Below are positions 1-7,162 of a DNA stretch of 14,335 nucleotides, piece after piece; position 1 is the stretch's first letter, and each line of letters starts with the position of its first letter. Source of the DNA: Deltaproteobacteria bacterium (GTDB lineage Bacteria > Bdellovibrionota > UBA1018 > UBA923); NCBI GenBank assembly GCA_016194725.1, contig JACQAW010000275.1:1-14335 (forward strand). The letters run 5' to 3'. The notes below the pieces were generated by a model that saw only the letters and a list, made by a program, of their open reading frames with translations, ran no database searches and was not told where the DNA came from. The position numbers were made by a program, and so were the translations under genes.

Positions 1-91
1 GCGCACCCCGGCCGAGCTGGCCATTTTTCGCGCTCTCAAGCAGGCCTTTGATCCGGATAAGCTGCTGAATCCCGGAAAAATTTTCGACTGA
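1..91 (+). CDS. FAD-linked oxidase, C-terminal end only (GlcD / D-2-hydroxyacid dehydrogenase type)
   Basis: Only the last 29 residues are in the window; the gene enters from the left and stops at TGA 89-91. The tail reads ALKQAFDPDKLLNPGKIFD. The pattern FDP-x-x-LLNPGKI-F is the characteristic C-terminus of the GlcD-type FAD-linked oxidases (glycolate oxidase, D-lactate and D-2-hydroxyglutarate dehydrogenases). It faces serA tail to tail with only six bases between the two stop codons. D-2-hydroxyglutarate dehydrogenase genes are known to neighbour serA in some proteobacteria, because SerA can reduce 2-oxoglutarate and the oxidase recycles the product. That role is an inference here; the fragment does not show the substrate. 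Confidence 0.8.
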   Translation, partial: RTPAELAIFRALKQAFDPDKLLNPGKIFD

Positions 92-97
92 TGACAG

Positions 98-1330
98 TCA
101 ATAAAGTATGCGGGTCTTGATCGAGGTCTTGAGCTCCTCTATGCGTTTCTTGAGCTCAAGCGACGGAGCCTGATTGGTGTCCAGCACCAGGTACCCGATG
201 TCGCCCTCGGTGGCCAGCATCTGCGCATTGATATTGGCACCCAGGTCGGCCACGATGCGGTTGATCTCGACCAGCACGCCCGGCACGTTTTGATGGACGT
301 TCAGGATGCGATGACTGTTGCGCGTAGGCGAAAGGTCAATGGACGGAAAGTTCACGGCGCCATAAGTTGAGCCGGTGTTCACGAACCGAACCAGGGCTGT
401 GGGCACCTCTTCGCCTATATTGGCCTGCGCCTCTTCGGTGGCACCGCCGATATGAGGAGTGAGAATCACGTTCTCCAGATTCTGCAGCTCGGTGAGATAG
501 TGGTCAGTATTGTTTTCGGGCTCCTCTGGAAACACGTCTATCGCCGCGCCCCCCAGATGGCGCGACTTCAGTGCGTCGACCAGAGCCGGGATTTCAACCA
601 CCGTTCCGCGGCTGGCATTGATAAGGTGAGCGCCCTTCTTCATCATCTTGAGCTGTTCGGCGCCGATCATGCAATGCGTTTGCGGAGTAGCCGGCACATG
701 CAGCGTGACGAAATCGCTCTCGTTCAACACATTGGCCAGAGTGCTCGATGCTTTTGCATTGCCCAGCGGAAGCTTCGAAAGGATGTCATAAAAAATGACC
801 CGCATGCCGAAGGCCTCGGCCAGCGTCGAGAGCTGCGAGCCGATATGGCCATAGCCAACAATGCCCAGGGTTTTGCCGCGAACTTCGTGGCAGTCCTTTG
901 AGATTTTTTTCCACGACTTCTTGTGCATCTCCATCGAGCGCTGGGCCAGCTGGCGCGAGAGCATGATGATTTCCGCGATCACCATTTCGGCCACGCTGCG
1001 CGTGTTGCCGAAAGGGGCGTTGAAAACCGGAACGCCGCGGGCTTTGGCGCCGGCAAGCTCGATCTGGTTGGTGCCGATGCAGAAGGCGCCTATCGTCAAA
1101 AGCCGATTGGCTTCGGCCAGCACCGCGTCGCTGATGTAGGTTTTGCTGCGAATTCCCAGCACGTGCACGTCTTTGATCTTTTGTTTGAGCTGTTCCTCAT
1201 TAAGAGCGCCGGTCAGGGTTTCGACCTGAAAACCCTCAGCCGCAAAAAGGTCCCTGGCCAGAGGATGGATATTTTCCAGCAGCAGAACTTTGACCTGGTC
1301 CTTCGGAAAAGAGGTTTTGTCTTTTGTCAT
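98..1330 (-). CDS. serA: D-3-phosphoglycerate dehydrogenase
   Basis: Catalyses NAD-dependent oxidation of 3-phosphoglycerate to 3-phosphohydroxypyruvate, the first step of serine biosynthesis, in the cytoplasm. From the ATG at 1330 the protein is 410 residues, the length of E. coli SerA, and follows it closely. Visible elements are FCIGTNQ and GVPVFNAPFGNTRSVAEM near the start, the nucleotide-binding GKTLGIVGYGHIGSQL, the catalytic-region INASRGTVV, and LTPHIGGATEEAQ with the active-site His. A C-terminal ACT domain begins around HQNVPGVLVEINRIVADLG and ends ILY like the E. coli enzyme; in that enzyme it binds serine for feedback inhibition. An earlier in-frame start at 1366 would add 12 unconserved residues and lies upstream of the predicted promoter, so I prefer 1330. 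No clear Shine-Dalgarno is present; see the promoter entry. Confidence 0.96.
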   Translation of the reverse strand: MTKDKTSFPKDQVKVLLLENIHPLARDLFAAEGFQVETLTGALNEEQLKQKIKDVHVLGIRSKTYISDAVLAEANRLLTIGAFCIGTNQIELAGAKARGVPVFNAPFGNTRSVAEMVIAEIIMLSRQLAQRSMEMHKKSWKKISKDCHEVRGKTLGIVGYGHIGSQLSTLAEAFGMRVIFYDILSKLPLGNAKASSTLANVLNESDFVTLHVPATPQTHCMIGAEQLKMMKKGAHLINASRGTVVEIPALVDALKSRHLGGAAIDVFPEEPENNTDHYLTELQNLENVILTPHIGGATEEAQANIGEEVPTALVRFVNTGSTYGAVNFPSIDLSPTRNSHRILNVHQNVPGVLVEINRIVADLGANINAQMLATEGDIGYLVLDTNQAPSLELKKRIEELKTSIKTRILY

Positions 1331-1337
1331 ACTGGTG

Positions 1338-1366
1338 AATATAGACGTTCGGGATCGAGTACACAA
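1338..1366 (-). promoter_or_regulatory. serA promoter, predicted leaderless
   Basis: Read on the minus strand there is a -35 box TTGTGT (1361-1366), a 17-base spacer, and a -10 box TATATT (1338-1343). Only seven bases (1331-1337) separate the -10 box from the ATG at 1330. Transcription should therefore begin at or next to the A of the start codon, which fits the absence of a Shine-Dalgarno. The transcription start is inferred, not measured. Confidence 0.6.
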
Positions 1367-1421
1367 TTGGCATTCTTACGACGCACGGCCAACGATTTCG
1401 AATACTTGCAGGCCAGTAACG

Positions 1422-3128
1422 TCATGGTCCGCTGAGCAACGGCACCGACTTGTACGACTTGACCACATAGACGCTTTTGTCGGGCGAATCGAGTGAGGCG
1501 TCCATGACCCGGTTCAGGTCCGGGAACAGCTTGCGAAGATCGCTCAAACCCCACTCGGTCATGTCGCGATGATTCGGCCCCGAGGCCACCTCGGAAATGA
1601 CCAGCGCCACTTGCAGGCGAACACCCGGATGCAGGCGCATTTCCTCGACCACGTGACCCAGCTCGGACTCCACGACATCCACTCCGCTGGCACGGGTTTG
1701 CGCGGTCCAGGTTTGCGTTCCCACATTTGGCGTTGGAACTTTCTGATACAGCCCGCGATTCGGAATGCCGGGAATCGCGGGCAGGTTCAGTGGCTCATCG
1801 GTACCGTCGTGACGATAAACGGCAGGAGTAATCATGGAGCCGAACGGAATGCCGGGGTCAAGTGACCCGGCCGAGCCGATGAATGTGACGTTCTTGACGC
1901 CATGGTCGGCCACCGCGCCAACCAGGTCACGGGCCAGGTCGCCGAACATGCAGTGCAGAAACCACACCCGGCGCCCATCGGCAAGCTCAAGCACCTGCAT
2001 GGTCATTCCATCCAGGTCTGACTTGCCCTGACCCGAGATCGCCGTGAGCTTTTTCTTGTAGTTGCGGGTAAGGGCCGCGAAATGGCGGCCGTTCTTGAAA
2101 GCATTGCGCAGCAGGGTTGAGTCGATCAGCGTATTCGAGAACCCGTAAACCACCAGATCGGGCACGTAACCCATGTTCGAAAAAGCACGGCGGTAATCGG
2201 CACGCCAGCTATGGGTACCGCCCACCGTCTGCACATCGGCCTCGGGTACGCCGGCCAGCTTCAAAAGACTTTGGATGTGCAGGATCCGGTCGTTGCCATT
2301 CACGCGCTGAATGACGAAGCCTTTGCGGCCCTGGGGATCTTTGGCCTCGAGCACGCGGTGAAACCCTTCTTTTTTATCGACCTGTTTGCCGATCTTCCAA
2401 CCCAGCGCGCGCGCCTTGGCCAGCGCATCGGCGCCTTCACCCACGACGATCAGGAATTTGGCCGAAGCCGCGCTCGCCGCGGTCACGGTTTTCCTGCCCA
2501 GATTATCGGTAAGATACTCGCGCAGGTTTTTAACCGTGTGCGGAACCCAGGGCTGAATATCGGCGAGCTCGGGCGAATAACCCTGCGACCCCAGCTCTTT
2601 GGCCCGGGCATCCAGAGCCGCTGCAAGAGGGCGGTCGTCAAGAGCCTCGGGAATGGGGCGCGGCACGCTGGGCCAGTGGTAATCAAAAAGCGGCGAATGA
2701 GTGTCGCCCACTCCGTCGTAAACCTTCTTGCTGTATTCGATGCGCACAAAGGTGCGAACCACGTCCTGGTCTGCCGTACCGGCCTCGTGGGCCGAATAGG
2801 AATCCCAGAAATATAAACCGTAGTCGTCGGTGATGACGCGGTTTTCGGGTTTGGCCTGCCGTTCGATTTCGGCGTGCACGTGCTGGCGGCTGGGGTCGAG
2901 CCCGCGCAGGTCGAACGGCTGGGCGTAAAAGACGGTGCCCACCTTGTCGCTGGCCGAATAAGTGTGCTCGGGCACGATTTTAACCGGATAGCGCGCGCCT
3001 TGGACGCCGTCGATGTGAATTCCGCCGCGGCGATGGGTTTCGCCTTTCTTGACCAGATGTTGATCTACGGTAATGTAGGTATAGAAATCGGCTACCTCGG
3101 GGTTGGCCGCGGCTTCATGCTCGATCAT
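1422..3128 (-). CDS. Two-domain protein: 2OG-Fe(II) oxygenase-like domain plus nucleoside-phosphorylase-like domain
   Basis: 568 residues from ATG 3128. Residues 1-160 read like a double-stranded beta-helix Fe(II)/2-oxoglutarate oxygenase. H38-x-D40 (GGIHIDG), H114 (SYSAHEA) and R125 or R129 (RTFVRIEY) are spaced as a facial triad plus 2OG-binding Arg, followed by SPLFDYHWPSVPR. Residues about 320-540 resemble the purine-nucleoside/uridine phosphorylase fold. VTFIGSAGSLDPGIPFGSMI (415-432) matches the glycine-rich phosphate/base loop, and SGVDVVESELGHVVEEM (481-497) sits where those enzymes bind ribose. Residues 220-320 are unassigned. The ATG has no Shine-Dalgarno, and homologous-looking sequence (QFTEFIQQ) continues upstream in the same frame to 3161. 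The annotated start is therefore probably not the original N-terminus: the gene overlaps the macro-domain gene and may be the 3' part of one broken gene. Substrate unknown; each fold is assigned by motif only. Confidence 0.7.
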   Translation of the reverse strand: MIEHEAAANPEVADFYTYITVDQHLVKKGETHRRGGIHIDGVQGARYPVKIVPEHTYSASDKVGTVFYAQPFDLRGLDPSRQHVHAEIERQAKPENRVITDDYGLYFWDSYSAHEAGTADQDVVRTFVRIEYSKKVYDGVGDTHSPLFDYHWPSVPRPIPEALDDRPLAAALDARAKELGSQGYSPELADIQPWVPHTVKNLREYLTDNLGRKTVTAASAASAKFLIVVGEGADALAKARALGWKIGKQVDKKEGFHRVLEAKDPQGRKGFVIQRVNGNDRILHIQSLLKLAGVPEADVQTVGGTHSWRADYRRAFSNMGYVPDLVVYGFSNTLIDSTLLRNAFKNGRHFAALTRNYKKKLTAISGQGKSDLDGMTMQVLELADGRRVWFLHCMFGDLARDLVGAVADHGVKNVTFIGSAGSLDPGIPFGSMITPAVYRHDGTDEPLNLPAIPGIPNRGLYQKVPTPNVGTQTWTAQTRASGVDVVESELGHVVEEMRLHPGVRLQVALVISEVASGPNHRDMTEWGLSDLRKLFPDLNRVMDASLDSPDKSVYVVKSYKSVPLLSGP

Positions 3129-4224
3129 CTGCTGAATGAACTCGGTGAACTGCGCAAGCGGTCAGCGGGCCGTCATTGCGGACGGCGATGGAAATGTCGG
3201 TCAGGGTGCCCCGGCTTTCACCGGCAAAACGAGCCACACCCGCTTTGATTTCCGCGACTACCTGTTCATAAGATATCTCTACTGAACCAAATGCGTAGCC
3301 CGTACGCAGCGCGGGCAGCACCACCGAGGTGAATCCTGATTTTTCAGCCTCGAGCAGCGCGCGGGTCACGATGATGTTCAGCGGCAGCTTTTGATCATCG
3401 ACGATCAGCACGAAATTCCTGGAGGCTTCGGGATTTGAATGGCTGTCGAATACCGTCAGCGTCTGGCCGTCGGCCAGGGTGCGACCTTGAATCGCCTTGG
3501 TGACATACGGGCGCAGCGAGGCGTTGATTTTGCTGCCGCACAAGCCATCGCATTCGATGGTGGCGACTACCGCGCTGGCTTTGGCGGTCATGACGTCGCC
3601 GGTGACGACCTTTACGTTAACGGCGCGGGCCGGCGGCGGACTGGATTCGGATGGAGTTGCCGCGGCGGCGGCCAATGGCGCTTTCAGTCCTTCAGCAATG
3701 GCCGTGATTTTAGCCGGGCGATCCAACGAGGCGTCCCAGATGGCGCGGTTGTAGACCCACGCCGCCCTTCCGACGAGCGACTGCAAGGCGGCATCGCCGA
3801 GCAGATTGCGAAGCGCGGGTGTATTGAGCAGCCGCAGCTTGTTCGAGGCCGCCTGCAAATCGGCGGGCGTGGCCGAAGTAAGTGGGGCTTCGGTGGCCAG
3901 GCGGTTTGCCCAAAGCTGCAGCTGGGTTGTCACAGGCTTCAGCCGCTGCTGCACCTGCGCGTCGCTCGTGTCGATGAACTCCAACGAGCCAAGAAGGGCC
4001 TTGACCGTCTCAAAGTCCGGCGAGGTCGAGCTCAAATATGCTGAAAAACTTTCAATGATCGCGGGTGAACCTGGCAGCAGGAGCAGATCAGCGCATTCGC
4101 TGGCGCCACCATTGTGGGCGAAGGCAAACAGCCAGGCCGCAAGCCCGGCCAGCAACGCGCGCTTCAGCGCTTTCGCTTGTGTAGAGGGCGGTCCAAACAC
4201 CATTCTTACTATTCGCCGCTTCAA
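3115..4224 (-). CDS. Exported macro-domain-like protein (possibly 5' part of a frameshifted larger gene)
   Basis: 369 residues from TTG 4224, which is preceded by AGGAAGG; an ATG at 4203 lacks any such signal and is the alternative. A basic N-terminus and hydrophobic run (about residues 22-37, ALLAGLAAWLFAFA) followed by GGASE form a likely signal peptide or anchor. Residues 45-185 are helix-rich and unrecognised. A Ser/Pro/Ala linker (186-200) leads to a macro-like domain at 203-351, with VKVVTGDVMTAKASAVV at the start and SGFTSVVLPALRTGYAFGSV late. The latter matches the macrodomain pattern of beta strand plus TG loop that holds ADP-ribose phosphates. The usual NAAN strand is poorly conserved (ATIECDG), so ligand and activity are open. 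The last 17 residues (after RNDG) look like out-of-frame sequence; the stop overlaps the next gene by 14 bases. Confidence 0.68.
   Translation of the reverse strand: MKRRIVRMVFGPPSTQAKALKRALLAGLAAWLFAFAHNGGASECADLLLLPGSPAIIESFSAYLSSTSPDFETVKALLGSLEFIDTSDAQVQQRLKPVTTQLQLWANRLATEAPLTSATPADLQAASNKLRLLNTPALRNLLGDAALQSLVGRAAWVYNRAIWDASLDRPAKITAIAEGLKAPLAAAAATPSESSPPPARAVNVKVVTGDVMTAKASAVVATIECDGLCGSKINASLRPYVTKAIQGRTLADGQTLTVFDSHSNPEASRNFVLIVDDQKLPLNIIVTRALLEAEKSGFTSVVLPALRTGYAFGSVEISYEQVVAEIKAGVARFAGESRGTLTDISIAVRNDGPLTACAVHRVHSADDRA
3155..3168 (-). repeat. Imperfect tandem 7-base duplication at the macro/oxygenase gene junction
   Basis: On the minus strand CCGCTGA (3168-3162) is followed directly by CCGCTTG (3161-3155). 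Deleting one copy fuses the macro-domain frame to the oxygenase frame without a stop, reading RNDG-PLAQFTEFIQQ-MIEHE. With both copies, TGA (3164-3162) closes the downstream frame and the upstream frame ends at 3115. Confidence 0.6.
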
Positions 4225-4294
4225 CCCCTTCCTATGACAGGCAGGAAACGAGCCTCGGAAAAACTTGCCGGGTAGCCCGCGTTATTGTGGCAAT

Positions 4295-5026
4295 TTAAAG
4301 GCCGCCATCAACCACGACCGCCTGGCCGGTGATGTAGGTGTTTTCGAGGCAAAACCAGGCGACGACTTCCGCTATCTCGCTCATCTTGCCGGTCCTGCGC
4401 AGCAGGCAGCGCCGCTTGTAACCTTCCCGCCACAGTGCGCTCAGGGTCGAAGACGAGCCACCATCGAGCAGCCCGGGCGCAATGACATTCACCCGCACGT
4501 TCTGCGCCCCCAACTCTTTAGACATCGTTTCTACCAGGCCGTGCAACGCGGCCTTCGAGGCAGCGAAATGAATGGGTGCCGGCACAGCTTTGCTGCCGGC
4601 CAGCGAACCGATGAAAACGATGTTGGCGCCATTCTCGTTTTTTTGCAGAAGCTTTACCGCGGCCTGGCAGGCCGCAAACGGGGCTGCGACGTGAAAATCG
4701 AGCATGTCCTGCATGGCTGTCCGTGAAATCTGATTCATGTCGATGTGCAGATCATGGTTTGGAGGCGCCACGGCGAACGTCATCGCGCTCAGGCCGCCCA
4801 TCGTCTGGGCGGCGTGGGCAATTATCTGAGCCGTCATCTCGCGATCGCTCAGGTCGCATTTCACGGCATGCGAGCCGGGCAGCTCACGTTCCAACTCTCT
4901 CGCGCGCGCCTCGTTCTTATAATACGTGAACGTCACCTGCGCGCCGTCACGCGAAAGCTTACGACAGATTTCTGAACCCACCGCGCCCGTGCCGCCAAAT
5001 ACCAGGCAAGGCCTTGGCCGATTCAT
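4295..5026 (-). CDS. SDR-family protein lacking the catalytic Tyr (degenerate FabG-like reductase)
   Basis: 243 residues from ATG 5026, one base after the stop of the previous gene; an upstream start at 5062 would run into that gene and adds 12 unlike residues. The Rossmann fold is intact: LVFGGTGAVG (8-17), CDLSD (58-62), VRVNVIAPGLLDGG (178-190) and a C-terminal ITGQAVVVDGGL. The active site is not. The Tyr of YxxxK is Phe (HFAASK, F154 and K158; codon TTC). The usual NNAG is replaced by AVAPPN, and the position of the catalytic Asn holds His112. Ser141 remains. Its partner upstream has all these residues. I infer a non-catalytic or altered subunit that pairs with the active SDR, as in known heteromeric FabG-like reductases. 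A very different substrate is the alternative. Confidence 0.85.
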   Translation of the reverse strand: MNRPRPCLVFGGTGAVGSEICRKLSRDGAQVTFTYYKNEARARELERELPGSHAVKCDLSDREMTAQIIAHAAQTMGGLSAMTFAVAPPNHDLHIDMNQISRTAMQDMLDFHVAAPFAACQAAVKLLQKNENGANIVFIGSLAGSKAVPAPIHFAASKAALHGLVETMSKELGAQNVRVNVIAPGLLDGGSSSTLSALWREGYKRRCLLRRTGKMSEIAEVVAWFCLENTYITGQAVVVDGGL

Positions 5027-5027
5027 C

Positions 5028-5762
5028 TTAAAAACCCCCGTCGATATGCAACGTCGAGCCATTCATGAAGCTGTTTCGATCGGAAACCAGAAAGACGGCG
5101 CAGCGTGCGACCTCGGCGGTGGTTCCTCGACGGCCCAGGGCCACCATCTTCAGATAGTCGCTCCACTTGTAGTCGGGGGCTAGGTCAGCCATGCCCTCGT
5201 CAAGCAAGCCGGGGGCCAGGCAGTTCACGCGCACGTTGTAGCGCGCCACCTCGACGGCAAGCGATTCCGTGAAGCCTTTGACGGCGGCTTTGCTGGTACT
5301 GTAATGCACCGGGTTTTCAATGAGCTTCAGTCCGGCCAGCGAGCTGACGTTCAGAATAACTCCTTGGCGCTGGCGAATCATGAACGGAAGTATCGCGTGC
5401 GTTGTCAGATACAATCCCTTCACGTTCGTGTCCACCACGAGGTCCCAGTCTTTCTCTTCCATCAGCGAAAAAGGCATGGGCTGGTTGATTCCCGCATTAT
5501 TGATCAGTACGTCAATTCCGCCCCAGGCTTTGTCGATCTCACGCGCGACTTTTTCCAGCGCGGCTTTCTCCAAAGCCGAAACCTGGAACGTCAGCGCTTT
5601 CCGGGCTGCGCCTTCGATTTGGCGGCGGGTTTGCGCCGCTCTGTCCTGATTTGAATGATATGTGAAGGCAACCGAGGCGCCTTCCTGGGCGGCACGCAGG
5701 CAAAGCGCTCGTCCCAACGCACCCGACCCACCCGTGATCAGAACTCGTTTTCCTTTCAGCAT
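5028..5762 (-). CDS. SDR-family oxidoreductase, 3-oxoacyl-ACP reductase (FabG)-like
   Basis: 244 residues. Classical SDR, expected to use NAD(P)H to reduce a keto group or oxidise an alcohol in the cytoplasm. Seen in order: the cofactor loop LITGGSGALG (8-17), LINNAG (86-91), Asn113 (DTNVKG), Ser140/141 (LNVSSLAG), Tyr154 and Lys158 (HYSTSK), VRVNCLAPG (177-185) and the C-terminal DGGF. All four catalytic positions are present. The start ATG overlaps the stop of the aminotransferase gene by one base (TGATG), with a G-rich stretch just before it, and the next SDR starts one base after its stop. The three genes are thus translationally coupled. FabG-like is a family label; with an aminotransferase and a sister SDR next door, a specialised amino/keto-acyl pathway is more likely than housekeeping fatty acid synthesis. 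Confidence 0.9.
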   Translation of the reverse strand: MLKGKRVLITGGSGALGRALCLRAAQEGASVAFTYHSNQDRAAQTRRQIEGAARKALTFQVSALEKAALEKVAREIDKAWGGIDVLINNAGINQPMPFSLMEEKDWDLVVDTNVKGLYLTTHAILPFMIRQRQGVILNVSSLAGLKLIENPVHYSTSKAAVKGFTESLAVEVARYNVRVNCLAPGLLDEGMADLAPDYKWSDYLKMVALGRRGTTAEVARCAVFLVSDRNSFMNGSTLHIDGGF

Positions 5763-7129
5763 CAGCCCCCCAGCCCGCTAAAAAACTGCGAGCCCAGACG
5801 TTTGCTGATCGCTACCGCCAACGCGGAAACTGACCGATAATTGTCAAACACCTCTTTGGTGGCCTGTACCGCGGCTTCGATTTCGCCTGCCTTGATGGTC
5901 AGCGGCGGCTCGAACTTGAGCACGTTCCACCGATGCGACGAAGGTTGAATCAAAATTCCTTTTTCGAGCAGGCAAAGCGCCATCCATTGGCCAATCGCCA
6001 TTTCGGCGGCGCCGCCCACCAGCCCGGGCGCCAGTTGATTGAGCAGCCCGCGATCGGTGGGGCCGATGTCCACCCCGACCAACAACCCCTGACCGCGAAC
6101 ATCGCGCACCAGCAGGTGGCCCTTCAAAACCTCCTTGAGCCTGGCAAGAAGCAACGCACCCATTTGCTGGCTGTTCTCGACGAGCTTCTCGTCATCAATC
6201 ACCTCGAGCGTGGCCTTGGCCGCAACGCACGCCAGTGCGTTGCCTGCAAATGTGGAGCTGTGCAGGTCAAAATCGTCCTTGCCGCCAAAGGCTTTCTCAA
6301 AAAGCGCGCGGGTAGTGACGGTAGCGCTGATGGGCATCAGCCCGCCACTCAGCGCCTTGGCCAGCACCAGCACGTCCGGCGGTTCTTTCATGCGCGAGCA
6401 CGAAAACAAAGCGCCGGTTCGCCCCAGCCCGGTTTGAATCTCGTCGAACACGAGCAGCGTTTTGTGGCGCCTGCAGATTTTTTGAACTTCTTCGAAGTAA
6501 TTCGCGGCTGGAAAGCGAACTCCGCCTTCGCACAGCACCGGCTCCAGAAGAACCGCCGCGACGTCGCGGCCGCGTAGTACGGATTCCAAAGCCTCAAGGT
6601 CATCAAAATCGACCCGGTAATTCTGCGGCAGAATTTTTTCAAACGGCTTGCGAAAATGATCGCGGCCCATGACCGCCAGCGTACCTAGGCTGGTGCCATG
6701 AAAGGCATCGTCCATGTAAACGAATTTTGAACGCCCCGTAACACGTACAGCCAGCTTCATCGCGCCCTCAACCGCCTCGGCTCCACTGCTGGCTAGCAGC
6801 GTCATCTCGAGGGGGCGTGGCACGCGCCGGGCCAGCGCCTCGGCAAAATCGGCAGCGGCGCCGCTGGGTCCCAGGTGTAAAAAATTATAGGACTTGGACT
6901 CAAGGGCCTCGTGCATCGCCCGCACAACTTTGGGATGAGAATGCCCCAGGGTAATCGAGCCGAAACCCGCGTTGAAATCGAGATATTTCTTTCCCGTGTC
7001 GTCCCACACGGCGACGTCTTCTGCGCGGGTGAACAGCCGCCCGTAGCCCAACGTTCCCAGCAGCTTGATGAAAGCCGGATTCAGATACTGCGCGTGGCGC
7101 TGAGCAACATCGGCATATGCCAATTTCAT
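5762..7129 (-). CDS. Class III PLP-dependent aminotransferase
   Basis: 455 residues. Transfers an amino group between an omega-amino or similar donor and a keto acid or aldehyde, using pyridoxal phosphate. Motifs seen: DFNAGFGSITLGHSHPKV (51-68), SSGAEAVEGAMKLA (114-127) for the cofactor phosphate, the aromatic-His pair in DAFHGTSLG (141-149), FDEIQTGLGRTG (228-239) with the Asp that contacts the pyridine nitrogen, and LAKALSGG (256-263) with Lys258 as the Schiff-base residue. SSTFAGNALA (291-300) closes the site. Overall it resembles putrescine, ornithine and acetylornithine aminotransferases, but substrate choice cannot be read by eye. It leads a three-gene operon with two SDRs and is divergent from the phospholipase-like gene. 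A two-codon reading frame (ATG AAC TGA, 7137-7129) ends on its start codon. Confidence 0.92.
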   Translation of the reverse strand: MKLAYADVAQRHAQYLNPAFIKLLGTLGYGRLFTRAEDVAVWDDTGKKYLDFNAGFGSITLGHSHPKVVRAMHEALESKSYNFLHLGPSGAAADFAEALARRVPRPLEMTLLASSGAEAVEGAMKLAVRVTGRSKFVYMDDAFHGTSLGTLAVMGRDHFRKPFEKILPQNYRVDFDDLEALESVLRGRDVAAVLLEPVLCEGGVRFPAANYFEEVQKICRRHKTLLVFDEIQTGLGRTGALFSCSRMKEPPDVLVLAKALSGGLMPISATVTTRALFEKAFGGKDDFDLHSSTFAGNALACVAAKATLEVIDDEKLVENSQQMGALLLARLKEVLKGHLLVRDVRGQGLLVGVDIGPTDRGLLNQLAPGLVGGAAEMAIGQWMALCLLEKGILIQPSSHRWNVLKFEPPLTIKAGEIEAAVQATKEVFDNYRSVSALAVAISKRLGSQFFSGLGG

Positions 7130-7138
7130 CAGTTCATT

Positions 7139-7158
7139 GTACTATAGACGTTAAGGGA
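7139..7158. promoter_or_regulatory. Compact divergent promoter region between aminotransferase and phospholipase-like genes
   Basis: Only 33 bases separate the two divergent starts. The palindrome CTATAG (7142-7147) can supply a -10 box to both strands: TATAGT (7146-7141) for the aminotransferase, 11 bases before its ATG, and TACTAT (7140-7145) for the phospholipase-like gene. A weak -35 candidate for the plus strand is ATGCCA (7117-7122, 17-base spacer). AAGGGA (7153-7158) is a ribosome binding site for the plus-strand ATG at 7163. Box assignments are by eye. Confidence 0.45.
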
Positions 7159-7162
7159 CTCA

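Noticed and set aside
2211..2816. Long open frame on the plus strand inside the oxygenase/phosphorylase gene
   Set aside because: No start signal and no recognisable motif; it shadows the well-supported minus-strand gene. The same applies to other long antisense frames, for example 452-901, 3439-4044, 5933-6577, 7181-7783 and 7840-8454.
4246..4290. Possible terminator CGGG-CTA-CCCG after the second SDR (minus strand), followed at a distance by T residues
   Set aside because: The stem is only four base pairs and the T-run does not follow directly; too weak to call.
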